DNA of 64,000 nucleotides from Boswellia sacra (taxonomy: Eukaryota > Streptophyta > Magnoliopsida > Sapindales > Burseraceae), in assembly GCA_013180625.2 (NCBI GenBank), contig SNVD02010297.1, forward strand, positions 1-64,000, in the 5' to 3' direction. A program made the position numbers and the translations under genes. A model generated the notes under the pieces. That model did no database searches. It was not told the DNA's origin and was given only the letters and a program-made list of their open reading frames with translations. Below, piece after piece: positions 34,344 through 47,195 of this stretch (position 1 is its first letter; each line of letters begins with the position of its first letter).

Positions 34344-34349
34344 AATAAA
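34344..34349 (+). terminator. Putative poly(A) signal of DXS
   Basis: AATAAA lies 11 bases after the TAG stop, and further AT-rich near-upstream elements follow up to 34450. Plant signals are loose, so the true cleavage site may lie further on. Confidence 0.45.
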
Positions 34350-35546
34350 AACACAACAATGAGAGGATCAAGCATTTTCTTCTACACGTACGCATGCACA
34401 AGTACTCTCTATGAGTGATGATGTTGTTGTATTTGCAATTTATTAATTAACATCGTATAGCCATATAAAACTCTTGACTAATTTATTTTCTTCTTCATTA
34501 TTGCACTTTAATTTCCTTTATCTGAATCAAAATTTCAAATGCTAGATTGGACTAATTCTTTCAGATTATTTTTTTCAAACTAGCTAGCTAGAAGGGATAG
34601 GTTTGAGTTAGACTCAACACCCATGTTATAGTGTTGGCTACAGATGAAGACTGAAGAACGAGCATGTATACAGTGAAATAAGTGCTAAATTCCATTAATA
34701 AACGAATTTAAACCAATTTAAGTAGATTTAAATTTGAATATTTAATAGTAATAAATATTTTACTTCTCATAAAAGCTCAGTAAATATATATGTACACCTC
34801 TTTGCTTTTTTTTTTGTCCATATTTTCCATTATACTATAGATATTTACAATGTTAACTAATTAGAACAAAATTAATCGAAACTATTTAAAGATTTGAATA
34901 CTAATTTCAATATGGGAATAGATAAAAAACAATGAAAACTATTGCTTTTTTTTTTTTTAATGAGATGAGATCTTTTAATATAAATTTGTGGGTCTTCTTA
35001 ATATGTATATTTAAAACTTATGACTTCAGGAAATTAAAAAAAAATTGCTGTTAATTTTCTAATTCGTTTCTATTTGTGGTAAATATTAAATACTATTATG
35101 GTTTTTTAAAATTTTAACATATGTAATTTTAAGGCACATGTTTACAACATTCCTAAACTTTTGACTTAATTGACTTAAATTTTATCTTAACTTTTCAACC
35201 ATTCATTCAAATAAATTCCATAATGTAAAAGATTGATAAATTAATATCATTAAATATAATTTTTTTACTTTTGAGCTCGATCATTGAATTAAATCATATA
35301 AACGTTCAAAATTGGAATTAAGATTATAAGTTAAAAATTTGTGTTAAAGGTATCGATAAAAGTCAAACTATTAAATATTTCATTAATAATTTAATATTTA
35401 TATAGTTAATTGTAATCAAAATGAATTCAAATAATAACTATATATAGTAATGATATTGTTGTGTGTCCTAACATGCAACGTTATGCTAATGTGTGCTACT
35501 ATATACTTTTCATATGTTATTTCAATAATTAATACATATTTTCAAG
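34350..35546. other. AT-rich intergenic DNA between DXS and the MULE
   Basis: It contains the 3' UTR of DXS at its start. After that I see only AT-rich sequence with T-runs and no gene or bounded repeat. Confidence 0.5.
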
Positions 35547-35555
35547 AATTGTATT

Positions 35556-35700
35556 GAAAAATGTCACAGACTATCCTTACTTTTTGAGATATTATCATAA
35601 AAAACGCCTTTTGCACTTTTGTATGTTGTCAACCCCACATTTTCAGAAAATCATCATAGACTATCCTTCTGTTAGTTTAAATGTTAAGTATATGTAAATA
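35556..35700 (+). repeat. Left terminal inverted repeat of the MULE
   Basis: Inverted partner of 61190-61336. It starts gaaaaatgtcacag next to the 9-bp target duplication. The left terminus seems to lack one G found at the right terminus. Confidence 0.7.
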
Positions 35701-35935
35701 ACTTGAATATGGAGGGTTAAACTACTCATTTAACGAGACCAGAGTCAACGATATCTAAAGGGGCAAGTCAACAGTTATAGAAATAATATCACTTTACCCC
35801 ACCTTATCTTTCTTTTCCTATCTTTTGTTCTCTCTATCACTCTCGACTATTCATCTTCCCACATCTAATTTCTCACCCAACAATGTGAGTTGAAGCTTGC
35901 TGAAACCTCTAAAGCTTGCTGTAGCAATTTGTTTC

Positions 35936-36838
35936 TGTTGGTGTTAATGTAATCCTTGCATGTGCCATGCACATGTGAAGTTTTTGGTTAACTTGTGATA
36001 AAAATAGAAAAGCATTTTAATTCCTATTTTACTGTTTCTAGATGTTTAGTATAGGAAGTATTCGGTTCACAATAAATATCTCTATAGATCAGGATCATAT
36101 TTATTGTGTCCTAATCAAAATAGGAGGATATTTAATTGTGTCCTAATTACTTTAAGAGTTTAACAATAAACACTTCCTATTTTATTTTATCATAATCCTA
36201 ATATGATTTTGATTGAAATACTTACAGGATATTTAGGAAGATTTCGACCAGACCTCTCATGTATATCAAGTTATGACAATAGTCAGCAGAGAGAGAGTTT
36301 TTGCGTCATGGAGACTTGTTTGTGTTCTTGAGAGAGTTGGTCACGGCATTCCATGAATTCATATAAGAAAGCTTCAATGCAAAAGGAATGTCTTTATTAC
36401 TTTGATTCATTAAGTCTTTGTTTCATGTATGAGAATTAAAATCGTACATGAAATTGTTGATTAAGTCTGAGTGAGTTTGTAGACACTTAGGATAACTTGA
36501 GGGTTGAGTGTTTATGTAATTCTGTGTCAAACATCGGGTGTCATGTATAACTTAACAGTGTGTTGTTAAGTTATCCGTGACAAAGAGTGGGCAGTGTCAC
36601 TAGAGTTTAGGATCTTTACGAAGATTTTATTTGTCAAAGATTAGGTCAGTGTGTGAGAGTGAGCCAGCAATGTAAAAGGTCCTAAAGATTGCACAAACAA
36701 GAACTTAGTGAATTACAGCTCTATAGCTATCCGTGGACGTAGGTTTTTAAAACTGAACCACGTAAAAATCCTCCTGTGCTGATTTACATTACAGTTTACT
36801 GTGTTGTTATTTATAACTGTATACCTCCAGAACTATCA
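35936..36838 (+). repeat. 5' LTR of element D
   Basis: Starts TGTTGGTGTTAATG and ends AACTATCA. It pairs with 46292-47195 over its full length. Confidence 0.93.
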
Positions 36839-36840
36839 AT

Positions 36841-36852
36841 TGGTATCAGAGC
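36841..36852 (+). promoter_or_regulatory. Primer-binding site of element D (tRNA-Met)
   Basis: TGGTATCAGAGC, two bases after the LTR, is the standard initiator-tRNA-Met complement of plant copia elements. Confidence 0.95.
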
Positions 36853-36901
36853 AGGTTCACTGATAGACAAGTAAAGAAAACGATCACGTTGATTTGAAAG
36901 G

Positions 36902-38709
36902 ATGGAGTTTATTCGCAATAGAGGATCTGGAACGCAACCATCTATTCTCGATGATGGTAATTACCCATATTGGAAGGTAAGAATGATGATGTATATCAAG
37001 TTTCTTGATGACAGGGCATGGACTAGTGTGCTTAAAGGATGGACACCACCAACAAAGCTGAATGCTTTTGGTAATGCCGAACCAAAACCAGAGGATGAAT
37101 GGTCTGATGAAGAATACCAATGATCCAGTTGAAACTCCAAGGCTCTTAATGCAATCTTTGCTGCAGTAGACTTAAACAACTTCGGACATATTTCTAGATG
37201 CAAAGTGGTTAGAGAAGCATGGGACATACTTGAGGTAACACATGAAGGTACTGTATCTATTAAAAGATCTCAATTAATGAGGCTCAATTCTCAATTTGAA
37301 AATCTGATGATGCATGAGGATGAATCAATTTCTGATTTTTACTCTAAGATATGTCACATTACGAAGTCAGCATACATGCTTGGCAAAAATTTCACTGATG
37401 CAGAAGTTGTTAGTGAGATAATTAGGTCTGTCTCAGACAAATTTTAACCTAAAATTTCAGCCATTAAGGAAGTTAAAAACACTGATGAAATGAGAGTTGA
37501 TGAACTGATTGGCATTCTCTAAAACTTTGAAATAAATCAAAGTAGTAGGAAACGAAAAGGCAAAAGCATTGCATTTAATGTGAAAGCGGAAAAATCTGAT
37601 GATAAATGTAGTGATGAGCTTGATGAAACTGATTCTAAACAAATTGCTTTTCTAACAAGAAATTATGTCAAGTTCATGAAAATAAATTTCAGGAAAAGGA
37701 ATCAAGGAAAGCCATCAACCTCAGTGAATAAAAGTTCAGAAAGTTCAGCAAGGAGAATGACAAAAAGAAGCCGAAACAACCTGAAAAGAAAGGACAGATT
37801 CAGTGTTATGAATGTTCTAGTTATGGGCATATTCAATCTGAATATGCTAATCTCAAGAAGAAAAACAAAGGGCTGACAGCAACCTGAAATGATGAATCAG
37901 AATCGGAGTCAGAAGATCAAGATTGCATGAGCAATTTTGCTGCATTTATAGCATCTGCAGCAGATAAAGGGAAAGCTGTTATGTCAGACATAACAAAAAA
38001 TTGTCAAGTCAGTGTTGATCATTTAGATGATGAAGATGGACCAGAATATTATGAAGAGTTACAAGAAACATACAATGCACTCTATAGTGAATGGTTGAGT
38101 CAGAAAGAAGAAATCAACACCTTAAAAAAGGAAATTAAAGTTCTAAAATGTGAAAAAGCCTATGCTGAAAACCATATTACAGAACTTGAGACTGTAATGA
38201 CAGACAAAACAGCACACATTGCGAAAATCACAATAGAACTGATTGAAAGCAAGAAGTGTGCTGATCAACTCAAAATTGGAGCAGCCAAACTTGATCAGGT
38301 CTTGAACCTTGGAAGAGACAACTCCAACAAACATGGATTGAGGTATACAAAAGGTAATGTTGCATCTACATCAAAAACAGTCTTTGTAAAAGCTTCAATA
38401 ACAGGTAAAAATACTGAACTTAACTCCTTAAAGTCAAGTCCTAGTTCAAAGAGTGATGAAACATTCATTTCTCCTCTAAGTTCGTTCAAGTCCAGTCCTG
38501 AAAAGGTAAGAAAATTCATTCTTATTTGTTATTTTTGTGGTAAAAAGGGACACATTAGGCCTAGATACTTTAAATTGTTGAACCTTTTGCATAAAAGATC
38601 AAAACAGTTCAAACTGTTATCAAAATCACAGCTGCAGTGGGTTAAGAAAGACAAAATAGTATGCCATATTGCCTTTACTGCACTTAATCATGCATCTAAT
38701 GATTTGTGA
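36902..38709 (+). pseudogene. Gag of element D, broken into several frames
   Basis: From ATG at 36902 the frame reads ILDDGNYPYWKVRMMMYI, the usual copia gag start, and stops at 37121. The capsid part WDILEVTHEGTVSIKRSQL and YSKICHITKSAYMLG lies at 37205-37447. A zinc knuckle CYECSSYGHIQSEY (about 37812-37855) has its last Cys replaced by Tyr. A long frame (37927-38709) holds an acidic, coiled-coil-like segment with many Glu, Lys and Leu, and then a second finger CYFCGKKGHIRPRY. This two-finger layout with a long helical linker is typical of SIRE gag. At least three stops or shifts interrupt it. Confidence 0.85.
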
Positions 38710-40299
38710 TATTTTGACAGCGGTTGTTTCAGGCACATGACTGAAAACAAATAGTTTCTAACAAACTTTAAAGTAGGCAAGGATGGCAATGTCACCTTTT
38801 AAAGATGGTGCAACAAGTAAGATCATTGGTAAAGACACTTTGAATGTCAAAGGCCTACCCAATTTTAAAAATGTCTTACTAGTTGAAGATTTGAAAGCTA
38901 ATCTTACAAGCATTAGTCAGATTTGTGATGAAAAGTATACTGTTAACTTCACACAAAACAAATGCATGATCTTAGATAATTTCAAAAAATGCATTCTAGA
39001 AGGTAATAGATCTTCGGATAATTGTTATTTGGTAGAAATTGCATTTCATGCTAGGATTTCAGATTTAGAATTGTGGCATCAAAAATTAGGACACTTAAAT
39101 TACAAAGACTTGGTTAAATTAACTAAGTTAGGTGCTGTAAAAAGGAGTTCCTAAACTTGATGACAAAATTAATAAAATTTGTGGACCATGTCAAATGGGA
39201 AAACAAATCAGAAGTTCACACAAATCAAATCCGCATCTTAGCACATCTAAGATACTTGATTTGGTTCATATGGATCTTATGGGTCCTATACAAATTGAAA
39301 GCATTGCAGATAAGAGATACATATTTGTTTGTGTGGATGATTTTTCAAGATATACTTGGGTTGATTTCATTAAAGAAAAATCTGACACTTTTGAAGCTTT
39401 CAGGAATCTTTATGTTAAGCTTAAAAATGAGCAAAATAAGAACATTGGAAGAATTGTGAGAATAAGAAGTGATCATGGAAAGAAGTTTGAAAATGTTAGC
39501 TATGCTGACTTTTGCAAATATCATGGAATTGATCATGAATTATTAGCTCCTAAAACCCCTGAACATAATGGCATTGTGGAAGGGAAGAATAGAACTCTTC
39601 AAAAAATGGCAAGAGTGATGCTCAATAGCAAGAAGTTGACAAAAAGGCTATGGGCTGAAGCAATAAGCACTGTTTGTTATATTTCAAATAGAGTTTTTCT
39701 TAGACCTGGCACTAACCAGATACCTTATGAAATTTTGAAAGGTAGGAAACCTAATTTGAAATATTTTCATGTCTTTGGATACAGGTGTTACATCTTAAAT
39801 GACAGATAGCAGTTAGGTAAATTAGATCCGAGAAGTGATGAAGGAGTCTTTGTGGGATATGCACAAAACAGCAAAGCATTTCGAGTTTACAAGCTCAGAA
39901 CTGAGGCTGTCATGGAATCTGCAAACGTAGTATTTGATGACCTTGATGATTATGCAGAGTACTCACAAGACGAAAGCATAACCAGCTTCACAGATGATAA
40001 AAAAAAAAAATCAGATTCACATAGCAGCAAAAAGGAAGATGTTGTTATGAAAGAGGAAACAGCTACTATTACACCTGACATAACAATAACATCTGACAAC
40101 TCAGATTTGAACAGAAATTCAAACCGGAATGATAAAGATAGAAAAGATCCACCCACATAGATTCAGAAGGCATATCCAACAAGTTCTATTATTGGAACAC
40201 TAGATGGCATGATGAAAACCCGAAGCAACGAAAGAAATCAGGTAAGGTTTACATGTTATATTTCTTTAGTTGAGCCAAAAAATATGAAAGAAGCTTTAA

Positions 40300-41512
40300 G
40301 GGGGCGTTTGGTATGGGGGTTTAATTTTATGAGAATAGCATTCAGATTACTGGGAAAGTGATTATGGGAATCTGATACGTGGGAAACTAATATTATTGTG
40401 TTTAGTTGCTTATAGGAATCTTTTCTTTGATTACTACGGGAATCAGATGACTGTGTTTGGTTATACACAGGAATATGAATGTGTTAATTTTATTTATAAT
40501 ATATTAATAAATTTTATAATTAATTTTTTTTAATATTTTAAAAATATTTATTTTATTTTTATATTATAATATAAAATAACATAATTTAATACAAAATTAT
40601 TTTTAATTTTTTTAATGTACTAATTTTGAAAATTTTTGCATTAATTTATTATGAATTCATTGTAAATTATAATAAACAAATTACATTTAATTTTTTTAAT
40701 ATGTTAATAAATTTATAATTAACTTATTAACTAATATAAATTATAAATTAAAAAATTAAAAACTTTTTTTTACTCTTTATTTCCCCACCTCGTCACTTTC
40801 CGGTCAAAGCTTATTTTTCCTCTTTTCTTCCCTCTCTTCTTCTTCTTCTTCTTCCTCCTCTCCTCTGTTTTCTCTTTTTTCTTCCCTGCCTAATCACGTC
40901 ACCACCTTATCACTTTCTAGTCAAAGCTCCTTTCTCCCCTTTTCTTCCCTCTCTTCTTCTTCTTCTTCTTCCTCCTCCTCCTCTCCTCTGTTTTCTCTTT
41001 TTTCTTCCCTACCTAATTACGTCGCCACCTCGTCTCTACCATCGTCGACAACAGCCATCCTTGACAGCCCCACCAACAAATCTAGTCGATGCCACCCATG
41101 GCCAACACCACCACAATCTATCATGGCTGCATAAATTCTCACCTTCACTTTTTTTAATTTATATTTTTGTATTCGATTTTTGATGGATTTTGAGTTTCCA
41201 ATTTTGACATGTTGACGTTGAAATGGAATTTTGTGAGAGATGAGAAAAAAGGTTTGTTGATGGTGATAAATTGATTTCAAAGATGGGTTTTTTTTTTGTG
41301 TGTGTCTACAGTGCTGGTGGAGGGGGAGTTAGATTCCCGGTAATCTGAAACTCAAAGGATGAAAGGGTTTCAGATTACCCCATTTTGACAGTAATATGAT
41401 TACCAAGGGAATCAAGATTCCTGGGTTTGAAAAATGAACTAGGCCAACCAAACAAAGGGTGGGATTCAGTTTCCCATTCCCATGAGGAGAAAACTGCATA
41501 ACAAACGGCCCC
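40300..41512. mobile_element. Non-autonomous PIF/Harbinger-like element inside the copia RT
   Basis: The left end GGGGGCGTTTGGTATGG and the right end in reverse GGGGCCGTTTGTTATGC form short inverted repeats. The target taa is duplicated (40297-40299 and 41513-41515), the TWA duplication of this superfamily. Removing the element and one taa rejoins the copia codons around Glu-Ala-Leu-Lys-Glu-Glu without a gap. The 1213-bp interior has no transposase. It holds an AT-rich left half and a pyrimidine-rich direct duplication (40780-40898 and 40899-41025). Confidence 0.8.
40780..41025. repeat. Direct duplication of about 120 bp inside the Harbinger-like element
   Basis: Both copies contain cactttc, gtcaaagct, then a cttcttcttcttcttcctcctc run, ctctgttttctcttttttcttccct and (g/a)cctaat(c/t)acgtc. 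The CTT and CTC runs vary in length between copies. Confidence 0.8.
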
Positions 41513-43010
41513 TAAAAGAAGAGGTGTGGATTCAAGCTATGCAAGATGAATTTAATCAGTTTAAAAGGAATGAAGTATGGGAATTAGTTCCTAGGCCAAA
41601 AAATACAAATGTCATTGGAACTAAATGGATATTCAAAAATAAAACTGATGAAAGTGGTCAAGTTGTAAGGAATAAAGCTAGACTAGTTACACAAGGTTAC
41701 ACACAAGTAGAAGGCATAGCCTTTGATAAAACCTTTGCACTAGTAGCTAGACTTGAGTCAATTAGATTACTACTTGCAATTACTTGTTTGCTTGATTTTA
41801 AGTTGTACCAAATGGATGTTAAAACTGCATTTTTAAATGGCTATCTCAATGAAGAAGTTTTTGTTGAATAGCCTAAAGGATTTGAAGATCCTAAAATTTT
41901 GTGTACAGATTGCACAAAGCTTTGTATGGTTTGAAACAAGCTCCTAGAGCTTGGTATGAAAGGTTAACAAATTTTTTGATCAACAAAGGTTATAAAAGAG
42001 GCAACAATGATAAAACTTTATTCATCAAACATGCATCTAACTATTTCATTATTGCTCAAATATATGTTGATGACATTGTTTTTGGATCAACTAACAAAAG
42101 AAAGATTAATGAGTTTGTTAAGTTGATGTAGGAAGAGTTTGAGATGAGCATGGTAGGAAAATTAAATTTCTTTTTTAGATTACAGGTTAAGCAAATGAAT
42201 GATGGGATATTCATAACTCAATCAAAATATGCCAAGAATCTTGTAAAGAAATTTGGACTTGAAAATGCAAAACAAATGAAAACTCCTATAAGTACTAATC
42301 TAAAACTTTCAAAGGATAATGCAGAAAAAGATGTTAATGCAGGCTTATACAGAAGCATTATTGGCAGCCTACTATACCTCACCGCAAGCAGACCAGATTT
42401 GAGCTTTAGTGTAGGACTTTGTGCAAGGTTTCAAGCAAATCCCAAAGAATCACATTTTGCAATAGCCAAGAGAATCATCAGGTATGTTCATAGAACATGT
42501 AATTATGGAATATGGTTTTCTAAAGATACAAATGGTTGTCTTGCTGGGTTCAGTGATGCAGATTGGACAGGAAATGTGGATGACAGAAAAAGTACTTCAG
42601 GAGGTTGTTTTTATCTTGGTACTAACTTGGTTTCATGGCATAGCAAGAAGCAGAATTCAATTTCTTTATCTACAGCTGAAGCCGAATACATAGCAGCAGG
42701 GAGTTATTGTACGCAACTATTGTGGATAAAGCAAATGTTGAGTGATTATGGTATTGAACAGAAGCCTATAACTATGTTTTGTGATAATACTAGTGCAATA
42801 AGTATTTCCAAAAATCCTGTTCAGCATTCTAGAACAAAACGCATTGATATTAGATACCATTTTATAAGGGAACTAGTAGAATCTAAGGTGATACACATTG
42901 AGCACATCTCTACTGATAAACAATTGGCTGACTTATTTACTAAGGCATTGGACACAACAAGGTTTGAAAATCTAAGAAAAGCCTTAGGTATCTGTCAGTT
43001 ATATGAGTGA

Positions 43011-43839
43011 ACACAGTATGTTTTTATGTTATTCATATCTGTCGTATCATAAGTTTCCTTCTAATTTAGCATGTTTGAGCTATGGTATAAAATTTGCATG
43101 AATAATAAATACTGATTTAAAATAAAAAATATAGTTAGGGCTACCAATACATAATGTGTGAAAGCCATCATTGAGAGTAACCTCAGGGTATCTAGGAAAT
43201 ATGTTAAGGTCACCCACTCACATGAAAAAGGCTACCTCTATATTGTGTGAAAGCTACTGTATTAAAGAAAAGTTTCCATTGAAATCAACTTTTATGCGTG
43301 TAAGAAGCATGCTTAAGTTGTCCACTCAATTGATTCAAAATAAGCTTTCATGTGTAAATTACTCAACTCTAAAATATGCTTCCTTAGAATGATACATATG
43401 ATAATCCAGATATTACTGTTATGATATTATTAACTGTGTTTTGTTACGTTTTTCATAACACTGTCCTATGTGCTTGTCCTAAATATAAGTCACTTGTGTG
43501 TCCATGTGTCAAAAAATTGTCATGTTAGCAACGTTGAATTAAGGGGGAGAAGTCTCAGTGGCGGGAATCCTAATTCTATTAGTATTCCTTATTTGAATTT
43601 AAATCAAATTTGAATTGATGTGTTTAAAGGGAGTTATTCAACAGTTTTTGGAAAGCGAAGTCATTAATAAATTTTTGTTGAAAAACAGAAATTCCTTAAA
43701 ATTCGGCCTAGTATATATAACAAATAGTTTGTGGGCTTCTCCTGTTCAAATCATCCCTCACCTACAGTTGCTTCCCTGTCCTGCGTCTTGGTTCTCTGTT
43801 CCTGTTCTAAAAAACTTCTATAGTTCAGAAACCCTAGCT
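43011..43839 (+). other. Spacer between RNase H and the extra ORF of element D
   Basis: Non-coding in all frames apart from short noise. It contains the phrase gggggagaagtctcag near 43543, which resembles the internal purine tract preceding the second ORF in SIRE-type elements. Confidence 0.5.
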
Positions 43840-45691
43840 ATGGCAACCTCATCAAACTCGACAGCTAGTGCTTCTTCTTCCTCAAGCGGTTCCAGTCACA
43901 ACAGGTTCCAGTCACAACAGTAGTGACAACAGTCAGTCATCTCCTGCGCAACACACACATGCAACAGTTACAGTTGATCCCGCCATCAATGAGGACGAAC
44001 AAGTACCAATGAAGAAGATTAAGGACAAGGTCAAGCCAAAATACAACAAATTTCTCACAGCTGCAGTCAAACAGAAGTTTGTCAAGATTATTTCATAGAG
44101 AAAACTACAGTTGGAAAGGCCAGTGAAACTCTCAGACTTCAACACATATGGTCTCGGTGAGATGATTGAGTCCAATTTCTGGACTCGAACGGTATCAAAC
44201 TTTCTTCGTCCTGTAAAAACTTTGATTCAGGAATTTTATGCTAATATATCAAGTGCCATTGACGATCCTAAGAGTTTTCATTATCACAAAGTTTACTGTC
44301 GGGGGAAGTTTGTGAAATTCTCTCCCAATGTCATAAACTCTTTTTTGGACATTCCAATAGGTAGTATGCATTCTATAGATGAAGAATATAACATGGTAAA
44401 AATAGTTAAGGAAGTGACTGGTCGAACAGACATTGAATGGAAACCCAGAGATGGTCTTAACCAGAAATACCTTAGGAAGAAAAACATAGTGTTACATAAA
44501 ATAGCACAGTTTAATTGGCTTCCTTCTTCCTACCAAAGTCAAATTTGGGAAGACAGAATGAAACTACTATTTTGTTTAGGAACCAATCCGCCAATCAACT
44601 TTGGATTGATAGCCTACAGAACAATTGTACAAATTGGTTCCTATCACTCTGATTACTATTTGCTAGCATTCCCCTGTTTGATTCAAGGAATACTTGCTCA
44701 GAACAATATTCCTGTGAGCTCTAGTGAACAGACAGAAATTCTGTCTAAATCCATTACCAAGGGATTCCTTCAAAGATTGCATGATCAAATTGACTTACCT
44801 GCACCTGATCCAAAACCAAGAGTCCGGAAAAACCAATTGAAAATTGTTGACGAAAAACTTGAATTGATCAACTCTGCTTTGACAGATATTCTACACGATT
44901 TGAAGGACATTAAACTCAAGCAATCTATCTTGGAAGCTCAGTTTACAGGACAGTCTCGGTCCACAGCACCACAATCTATGGAACTTGAGCCTATGATTCC
45001 CGAAAAACAAACTGAGGAAATACCAGAGGACAATAAACCACTACCTGAAGAAGCCGCTCAAATTCCATCAAGTCCTGCTATACAACCTGCTACTAAGAAA
45101 GACAGAACAGCAGCAAAAAAGCCAAAAGAAAAATCAATCAAGGCTTCTGTGAAGGGATATAGCAGGAAGGGAAAGAAGAAACTTAAAGTGGTGAAAAAAT
45201 CATCTGATCAGAAGAAGCAGAAACTAGACTCATCAGCTCCCACTTTGCAAGATGAATCTGAATCAGATGTACCAAAACAATCAGTTTTCGGAATGAAACA
45301 GCCCTCACCACTTGCTGAGACAGAATCTCAGGATATCCTTGTCCTTGCAGCAGCTGAAGCAGAATCTCATCCACCACCACCTCAATCACCAACTCTTCCA
45401 GTAGCTGAATCACTAGTTCTCTCTACACAACAGCCTGCTAAGACCACTGAAACCAGCGCAGAAAGAATTGAAAGGGAGATACGCAGAGTTGTTGCTGAAG
45501 TCACTGCAACTTCCTCGAATACTATTAAAGCTCCACCTGCACCAGTCCCTTCTAAACAGATAGCACCAGTTTCAGCTCAACTAGAACCAGTTCCATCTGA
45601 TCAGCCTACCTCCACTCCTAGGCGTCAGTTTAAACATGTGGCTCACAAATCCATCAAACGCCCTGGCAGCTCTACCTCACTACCAGTTTGA
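43840..45691 (+). pseudogene. Extra 3' ORF of element D (env-position, plant transposon protein domain)
   Basis: A Ser-rich start at 43840 (MATSSNSTASASSSSSG) is thrown out of frame by a perfect 16-bp tandem duplication (43888-43903 and 43904-43919). The main frame runs 43868-45691 with one TAG at 44096. After it come SNFWTRTVSNFLRPVK, EFYANISSAIDDPKSFHYHKVYCRGK and NPPINFGLIAYRTIV, which resemble the 'putative plant transposon protein' domain. A Pro/Glu/Ser/Lys-rich tail with repeated Ala-Glu-Ser and Pro runs follows. SIRE-type elements carry an ORF here that has been called env-like. I see no convincing signal peptide or membrane anchor in this copy, so its role is open. Confidence 0.7.
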
Positions 45692-46291
45692 AAGTCTCCC
45701 AAACTTAGTCAGATTTTGGCCACTTGTGCTGAAATCAAGGGGGAGAAGATAAAGGAGGAGCTGGCCAGTTTTTATTGGATTTTACTACTGGCTTTATTTT
45801 GATTGAACTATTTTATTTTGCTGTCATTTCTGTTATCTTTTGACTCATGGTTCTCTCTGCTTACTAATTTTGTTTTTTTGTTACTTGTTTCTCAAAGGAA
45901 TAAGTAAGAAGTGAGGGGGAGAATGAACTATATTTCATGTGTTGTGTGCACTTAAATTGCTTACTGATTTGTGTTAAGGGATATTAATCTGCACAAGTTA
46001 ATTGTAGATGAATTTGATTGTAGCAGTGTCTAACAAATATTTTTCATTTATTCTACAGATGAGTTTAATTGTATTTGTGGTTGTCAAACTTCGCTTTAAT
46101 GCTTTGATCAGTTATATATCTTGTGACAGTGTGCTGTTATGTGATTCCCAACAGCTCTTTGGTTATTTCTTTACATGGGATATTTGTCTATTTTATTGTT
46201 CATGATAACTGTCAGTGATATCTAACTTATCATGTGTTGTTCTTAGAAATAGTTCAGTGTTTTCATCACAAGTTGCCAAAAAGGGGGAGAT
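45692..46291 (+). other. 3' untranslated region and polypurine tract of element D
   Basis: No gene is present. Two gggggaga-type purine tracts occur (45740 and 45914), and the functional one, aaaagggggaga, ends at 46290 against the LTR. Confidence 0.7.
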
Positions 46292-47195
46292 TGTTGGTGT
46301 TAATGTAATCCTTGCATGTGCCATACACATGTGAAGTTTTTGGTTAACTTGTGATAAAAATAGAAAAGCATTTTAATTCCTATTTTACTGTTTCTAGATG
46401 TTTAGTATATGAAGTATTTGATTCACAATAAATACCTCTATAGATCAGGATAATATTTCTTGTATCCTAATCAAAATAGGAGGATATTTAATTGTGTCCT
46501 AATTACTTTAGGAGTTTAACTATAAACACTTCCTATTTTATTTTATCATAATCCTAATATGATTTTGATTGAAATACTTACAGGATTTTTAGGAAGATTT
46601 CGACCAGACCTCTCAATATATATCAAGTTATGACAATAGTCGGCAGAGAGAAAGTTTTTGTGTCTTGGAGACTTGTTTGTGCTCTTGAGAGAGTTGGTCA
46701 CGGCATTCTATGAATTCATAGAAGAAAGCTTCAACGCAAAAGGAATGTCTTTATTGCTTTGATTCATTGAGCCTTTGTTTCATGTATGAGAATTAAAATC
46801 GTACATGAAATTGTTGATTAAGTTTGAGTGAGTTAGTAGACAATTAGGATAACTTGAGGGTTGAGTGTTTATGTAATTCTGTGTTAGACATCGGGTGTTA
46901 TGTATAACTTAACAGTGTGTTATTAAGTTATCAGTGACAGAGAGTGGGCAGTGTCACTAGAGTTTAGGATCTTTGCGAAGATTTTGTTTGTCAAAGATTA
47001 GGTCAGTGTGTGAGAGTAAGTCAGCACTGTAAAAAGTCCTAAAGATTGTACATACAAGAATTTAGTGAATTGCAGCTTCATAGTTGTCCGTGGATGTAGG
47101 TTTTTAAAATCAAACCACGTAAAAATTCTCTTGTATTGATTTACATTATAGTTTACTATATTGTTATTTACAACTGCATACCTCCAGAACTATCA
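46292..47195 (+). repeat. 3' LTR of element D
   Basis: Starts TGTTGGTGTTAATG and ends AACTATCA. It pairs with 35936-36838. Confidence 0.93.

Larger units (their letters stand above)
38700..43010 (+). pseudogene. Pol of element D (protease, integrase, RT, RNase H), interrupted
   Basis: The protease active site is DSGCFRHMTENK at about 38718, followed by a stop. The pre-integrase motif is LWHQKLGHLNYKDLVKL (39070). The integrase core (39195-39809) shows VHMDLMGP, VCVDDFSRYTWVDF, IRSDHGKKFEN and APKTPEHNGIVEGKNRTLQ, with D, D and E in place; a stop at 39807 follows. Reverse transcriptase starts at about 40240 but is split after Glu-Ala-Leu by a PIF/Harbinger element (40300-41512). It resumes with WIQAMQDEFNQFKRNEVWEL, YQMDVKTAFLNGYL and the catalytic IYVDDIVFGST (42066). 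RNase H (42144-43010) has DADWTGNVDDRKSTSGG and LSTAEAEYIA. Stops lie at 41869 and 42130. Confidence 0.9.
35936..47195 (+). mobile_element. Element D: SIRE/Maximus-like Ty1/copia retrotransposon
   Basis: LTRs of 903 bp (35936-36838) and 904 bp (46292-47195) begin TGTTGG and end ATCA. The tRNA-Met primer site (36841-36852) follows the first LTR, and the polypurine tract aaaagggggaga precedes the second. Flanking 5-mers gtttc (35931-35935) and gttcc (47196-47200) agree at four of five. Gag, protease, integrase, reverse transcriptase and RNase H are in copia order, followed by an extra 3' ORF as in SIRE-type elements. Stops, frameshifts and a PIF/Harbinger insertion inactivate it. The LTRs differ by a few percent by eye. 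Confidence 0.92.

Noticed and set aside
41017..41280. 87-codon minus-strand frame in the Harbinger-like element
   Set aside because: It does not resemble Harbinger transposase or the Myb-like partner. It is treated as noise.
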